Shown here: one piece after another, positions 61,581 to 64,000 of the stretch | Layout of the letters: each line of letters opens with the position of its first letter | How positions within the stretch are numbered: position 1 is the first letter of the stretch | NCBI RefSeq assembly: GCF_030915405.1 | Contig: NZ_CP133262.1 | Location: 1 to 64,000, forward strand | DNA length: 64,000 bases | Reading direction: 5' to 3' | Source of the DNA: Neobacillus nitrireducens | GTDB lineage: Bacteria; Bacillota; Bacilli; Bacillales; Cytobacillaceae | Position numbers and translations under genes: made by a program | Notes under the pieces: generated by a model | Database searches by the model: none | Told to the model about the DNA's origin: nothing | What the model saw: only the letters and a program-made list of their open reading frames with translations

Positions 61581-63563
61581 ATGTTACAAAGTTATGAAAA
61601 ACTTTTTACTCCCTTTAAAATCGGAAAAATGGAAGTAAAAAACCGAATTGTAATGTCACCAATGGGAACGAACTCTGCCTCACCTGATGGAAGAATCGCT
61701 GTGGATGAAATTGATTATTTTGAAGCTCGGGCTCGTGGAGGAGCTGGCATGATTATCATGGGCTGCCAATTCCTAACCGAAGATTTAGCGCAAGGTTCAC
61801 TAGAAGGCATATTGGAAAAGGACTACGTTATTCCTATGTTAACGGATGTATGTGAAGCCGTTCAAACATATGGGACAAAAATAGTTGCTCAACTTAGTTG
61901 TGGAACCGGTCGAAATGCCTTCCCGAATATGTTTGGGGAACCACCGGTATCAGCCTCACCGATCCCATCTACATTTAATCCTGATGTGATCTGCCGCCCT
62001 TTAAGTGTCGAAGATATTCAGGTCATAATGAAACAATTTGCTGATTCAGCTAAACGAGTAAAGGCTGCCGGCTTTGATGCGATTGAGATCCATGGACATG
62101 CTGGATACTTAATCGACCAGTTTATGTCGCCAATTTGGAATAAGCGTGAAGATGAATATGGTGGTTCATTGGAAAAGCGGATGCGTTTTCCTATAGAAAT
62201 AGTTAAAGCTATTCGCGAGGCCGTGGGACCAGCAATGCCAATCCTCTTTAGGATTTCATGTGACCATCGTTTTAACGGTGGAAGAACACTTGAGGAAAGT
62301 ATGGGATTGTTAAAGGTTCTCGAAGCTGCCGGCGTGGATGCAGTAGATATAGATGCTGGTTCCTATGAGACAATCGATTATATTTTCCCACCTTCCTATT
62401 TAGGTGATGGATGCATGGACTATGTATGCGCACCAGCCCGTCAAGCGGTTTCAATTCCAATCTTAAATTCAGGTAATCATACGCCTGAAACTGCTCTGCA
62501 TTTAATTGAATCTGGTCGTGCTGATTTTGCCATGTTTGGCCGCCCGCTCATTGCAGATCCAGATTTACCAAATAAATTATTAGTAGGCAGACGTGAGGAT
62601 ATCCGTCCTTGTATTCGCTGTAATGAAGAATGTATTGGCAGAATTGCAGGGAGACTTACCAAGCTAAGTTGTTCCGTAAATATCCAAGCTTGTAATGAGA
62701 AAAGATTTGCAATTGAAAAGACTACCTCTCCAAAACAGATTGTAATTGTTGGTGGGGGACCTGCAGGGTTAGAAGCTGCTAGAGTCGCTGCTATCCAAGG
62801 GCATTCTGTTACATTGTACGAGAAAGAACTCGTTTTGGGAGGACAGCTTGCAAGTGCTGCAACACCTCCTTTTAAAAATAAACTTCGTGAACTCATTCGT
62901 TGGTATGAAAATCAACTAACTGAACTAGATGTAACAGTTAAACTAAATACGTTTGTGACTGCCGATGACCCTATCTTAGAAACCTGTGACCAAATCCTTG
63001 TTGGAACGGGAGCTGTACCAATAGTTCCGCCAATTCCAGGGATAAATCGTAAGAATGTAATCGGGGCAATTGATGCTCACTTGAAGCGTGAGTTAGTGAA
63101 GGGTGACCACATTGTCATCACGGGTGGTGGATTGACAGGATGTGACCTTGCACTAGAGTTAGCAATGGAAGGGAAAAATGTAACGATTGTAGAGATGCAG
63201 GATACATTAGCTCCAGAGGTATTTTTCATTAATGCAGCCTCCCTAATGCCTATGCTTGAAAAGTATCAAGTCCCGCAATTAACAGGACACCGAGTTCTAT
63301 CTTTTGAAGAAAATGGGTTATTTGTACAAAAACTAGATGGGACAAAAACTTTTATTCAAGCCGATACCATGATTAATGCGTTTGGTATGAAACCAAATAC
63401 AGAAGTATCGAATCCAATTAGTAGTAAATATCATGAAAAAACACGAAGAATTGGCGACGTAGTGAATATAGGAAAGGTTGGAAATGCTGTTCGTGCAGGT
63501 TTCTTTGCGGCTGTATCAATTGATGCGAATCCTACTAAAAAACCCTCGCTGCAGTTAAATTAA
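61581..63563 (+). CDS. NADH:flavin oxidoreductase / 2,4-dienoyl-CoA reductase-type enzyme
   Basis: 660 aa from ATG 61581 (SD GGAGGA; an ATG at 61566 overlaps the SD). An N-terminal OYE-like FMN barrel has FTPFKIGKMEVKNRIVMSPM and DAIEIHGHAGYLIDQFMSP. A cysteine cluster C-x2-C-x3-C-x11-C in CIRCNEECIG...LSCSVN should bind 4Fe-4S. The C-terminal FAD/NAD domains have VIVGGGPAGLEAARVAA and ITGGGLTGCDLALELAMEG. This is the FadH/BaiCD/enoate reductase family, reducing C=C bonds; substrate unknown. Confidence 0.93.
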   Translation: MLQSYEKLFTPFKIGKMEVKNRIVMSPMGTNSASPDGRIAVDEIDYFEARARGGAGMIIMGCQFLTEDLAQGSLEGILEKDYVIPMLTDVCEAVQTYGTKIVAQLSCGTGRNAFPNMFGEPPVSASPIPSTFNPDVICRPLSVEDIQVIMKQFADSAKRVKAAGFDAIEIHGHAGYLIDQFMSPIWNKREDEYGGSLEKRMRFPIEIVKAIREAVGPAMPILFRISCDHRFNGGRTLEESMGLLKVLEAAGVDAVDIDAGSYETIDYIFPPSYLGDGCMDYVCAPARQAVSIPILNSGNHTPETALHLIESGRADFAMFGRPLIADPDLPNKLLVGRREDIRPCIRCNEECIGRIAGRLTKLSCSVNIQACNEKRFAIEKTTSPKQIVIVGGGPAGLEAARVAAIQGHSVTLYEKELVLGGQLASAATPPFKNKLRELIRWYENQLTELDVTVKLNTFVTADDPILETCDQILVGTGAVPIVPPIPGINRKNVIGAIDAHLKRELVKGDHIVITGGGLTGCDLALELAMEGKNVTIVEMQDTLAPEVFFINAASLMPMLEKYQVPQLTGHRVLSFEENGLFVQKLDGTKTFIQADTMINAFGMKPNTEVSNPISSKYHEKTRRIGDVVNIGKVGNAVRAGFFAAVSIDANPTKKPSLQLN

Positions 63564-63603
63564 CTGAGCACTAAATAGATTGAGGTTTCTAGAAAAAATT
63601 AAA

Positions 63604-63632
63604 GGGCCAAGGAACTGATGTTCCCTGGTCCT
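63604..63632 (-). terminator. Terminator of the guanylate-kinase-like gene
   Basis: Minus-strand stem GG.CCA.GGAAC/GTTCC.TGG.CC with a T-rich tail. Confidence 0.7.
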
Positions 63633-63647
63633 CATTTAACCTATCGA

Positions 63648-64000
63648 TTAGTCCGTAACGATATAGCCTCTATCAAGGAAGCCTTCAATGACTTCACTAA
63701 TTTGAAAGGATACTTGGGGCGAATCATAGTTTTCAAAGGCATGTTCACAGTTGTTTTTATAGCTCATCGTTTCATCATAATGGGCCATATGACGGGCAAT
63801 ATCTTGATCATTATCTTTTCGTTCCTCTTGTCTTTTGATAACGGTATCACGGTCGGCAAAGATGAAAAAACGCATGACACGTTCACCGTACATTTGTTTT
63901 AACTTTTCGGTTCCTTCGGGATTTAATGTGAGGTATACGAGGCTGTGAGATTCGAATGCTTTAACAATATCCTCTTCGCGAATGCCATAATGGAAACCAT
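63648..64000 (-). CDS. Guanylate-kinase-like protein (partial, runs off the window)
   Basis: The C-terminal ~117 residues are visible; the 5' end is past base 64000. GFHYGIREEDIVKAFESHSL, then LVYLTLNPEG, then RVMRFFIFADRDTVIKRQEE and CEHAFENYD resemble the last half of guanylate kinase (YG loop, lid arginine, N-Y-D end). The Walker A lies outside the window. It could be a paralogue rather than the essential Gmk. Confidence 0.65.
   Translation of the reverse strand, partial: GFHYGIREEDIVKAFESHSLVYLTLNPEGTEKLKQMYGERVMRFFIFADRDTVIKRQEERKDNDQDIARHMAHYDETMSYKNNCEHAFENYDSPQVSFQISEVIEGFLDRGYIVTD

Overview
The window reads as low-GC Firmicute chromosome from a spore-forming Bacillaceae. The rRNA sequences, the tRNA order, the ccpN-yqfL-ppdK block, spore-coat genes (CotH, YaaH-type GH18) and a sporulation-kinase inhibitor (Sda) all fit Bacillus sensu lato. 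A Neobacillus-like species is my best guess, made without any database search.

Layout: 1-4882 is an rrn operon whose 16S begins at base 1, followed by 13 complete tRNA genes plus a tRNA-Thr 5' fragment (4892-6380). 6.6-12 kb holds fbpB, an Fpg/Nei glycosylase and the ccpN-ppsR-ppdK gluconeogenic switch. 12-19 kb carries a YbxH-like protein, a SUV3-like RNA helicase, a LysM-GH18 cortex hydrolase, a frameshifted DacC-type carboxypeptidase and a CBS protein. 19-27 kb has an acidic protein, an AddA/AddB-like helicase-nuclease pair and a FrnE-type oxidoreductase. 27-29 kb holds a divergent CotG-like/CotH pair and sda. 29.3-31.5 kb is a GGDEF-EAL signalling protein. 31.7-37.6 kb is a sugar/kinase cluster resembling coat-polysaccharide loci. 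37.7-43 kb is a second complete rrn operon with its own promoter. 43-64 kb is a series of small metabolic and transport units: an MhqO-type dioxygenase, an amino-acid ABC transporter, a hemerythrin/PAS protein, GlgC, BrnQ, a cold-shock protein, an acyl-CoA ligase, an MFS pump, a peroxiredoxin operon, an OYE/FadH-type reductase and the end of a kinase gene.

The most interesting points are these. (1) A peroxiredoxin-like gene (60885-61355) has an in-frame TGA exactly where the catalytic cysteine belongs. A stem-loop matching the bacterial SECIS rules follows it, so it is a candidate selenoprotein. (2) The second 16S gene carries a 52-nt self-complementary extension of the helix-44 tip that the first copy lacks. 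(3) The CotH kinase sits beside a divergent Arg/Ser/Thr repeat protein with 11 copies of an 18-bp unit. (4) The AddB-like subunit has the Fe-S nuclease but no visible Walker A. (5) A tRNA-Thr 5' half is duplicated with about 127 nt of unrelated sequence.

Several small genes are broken by single-base homopolymer indels (dac; a membrane protein at 54.6-55.2 kb) or by TGA (29.07-29.25 kb). Real decay and sequencing error cannot be separated from the sequence alone.
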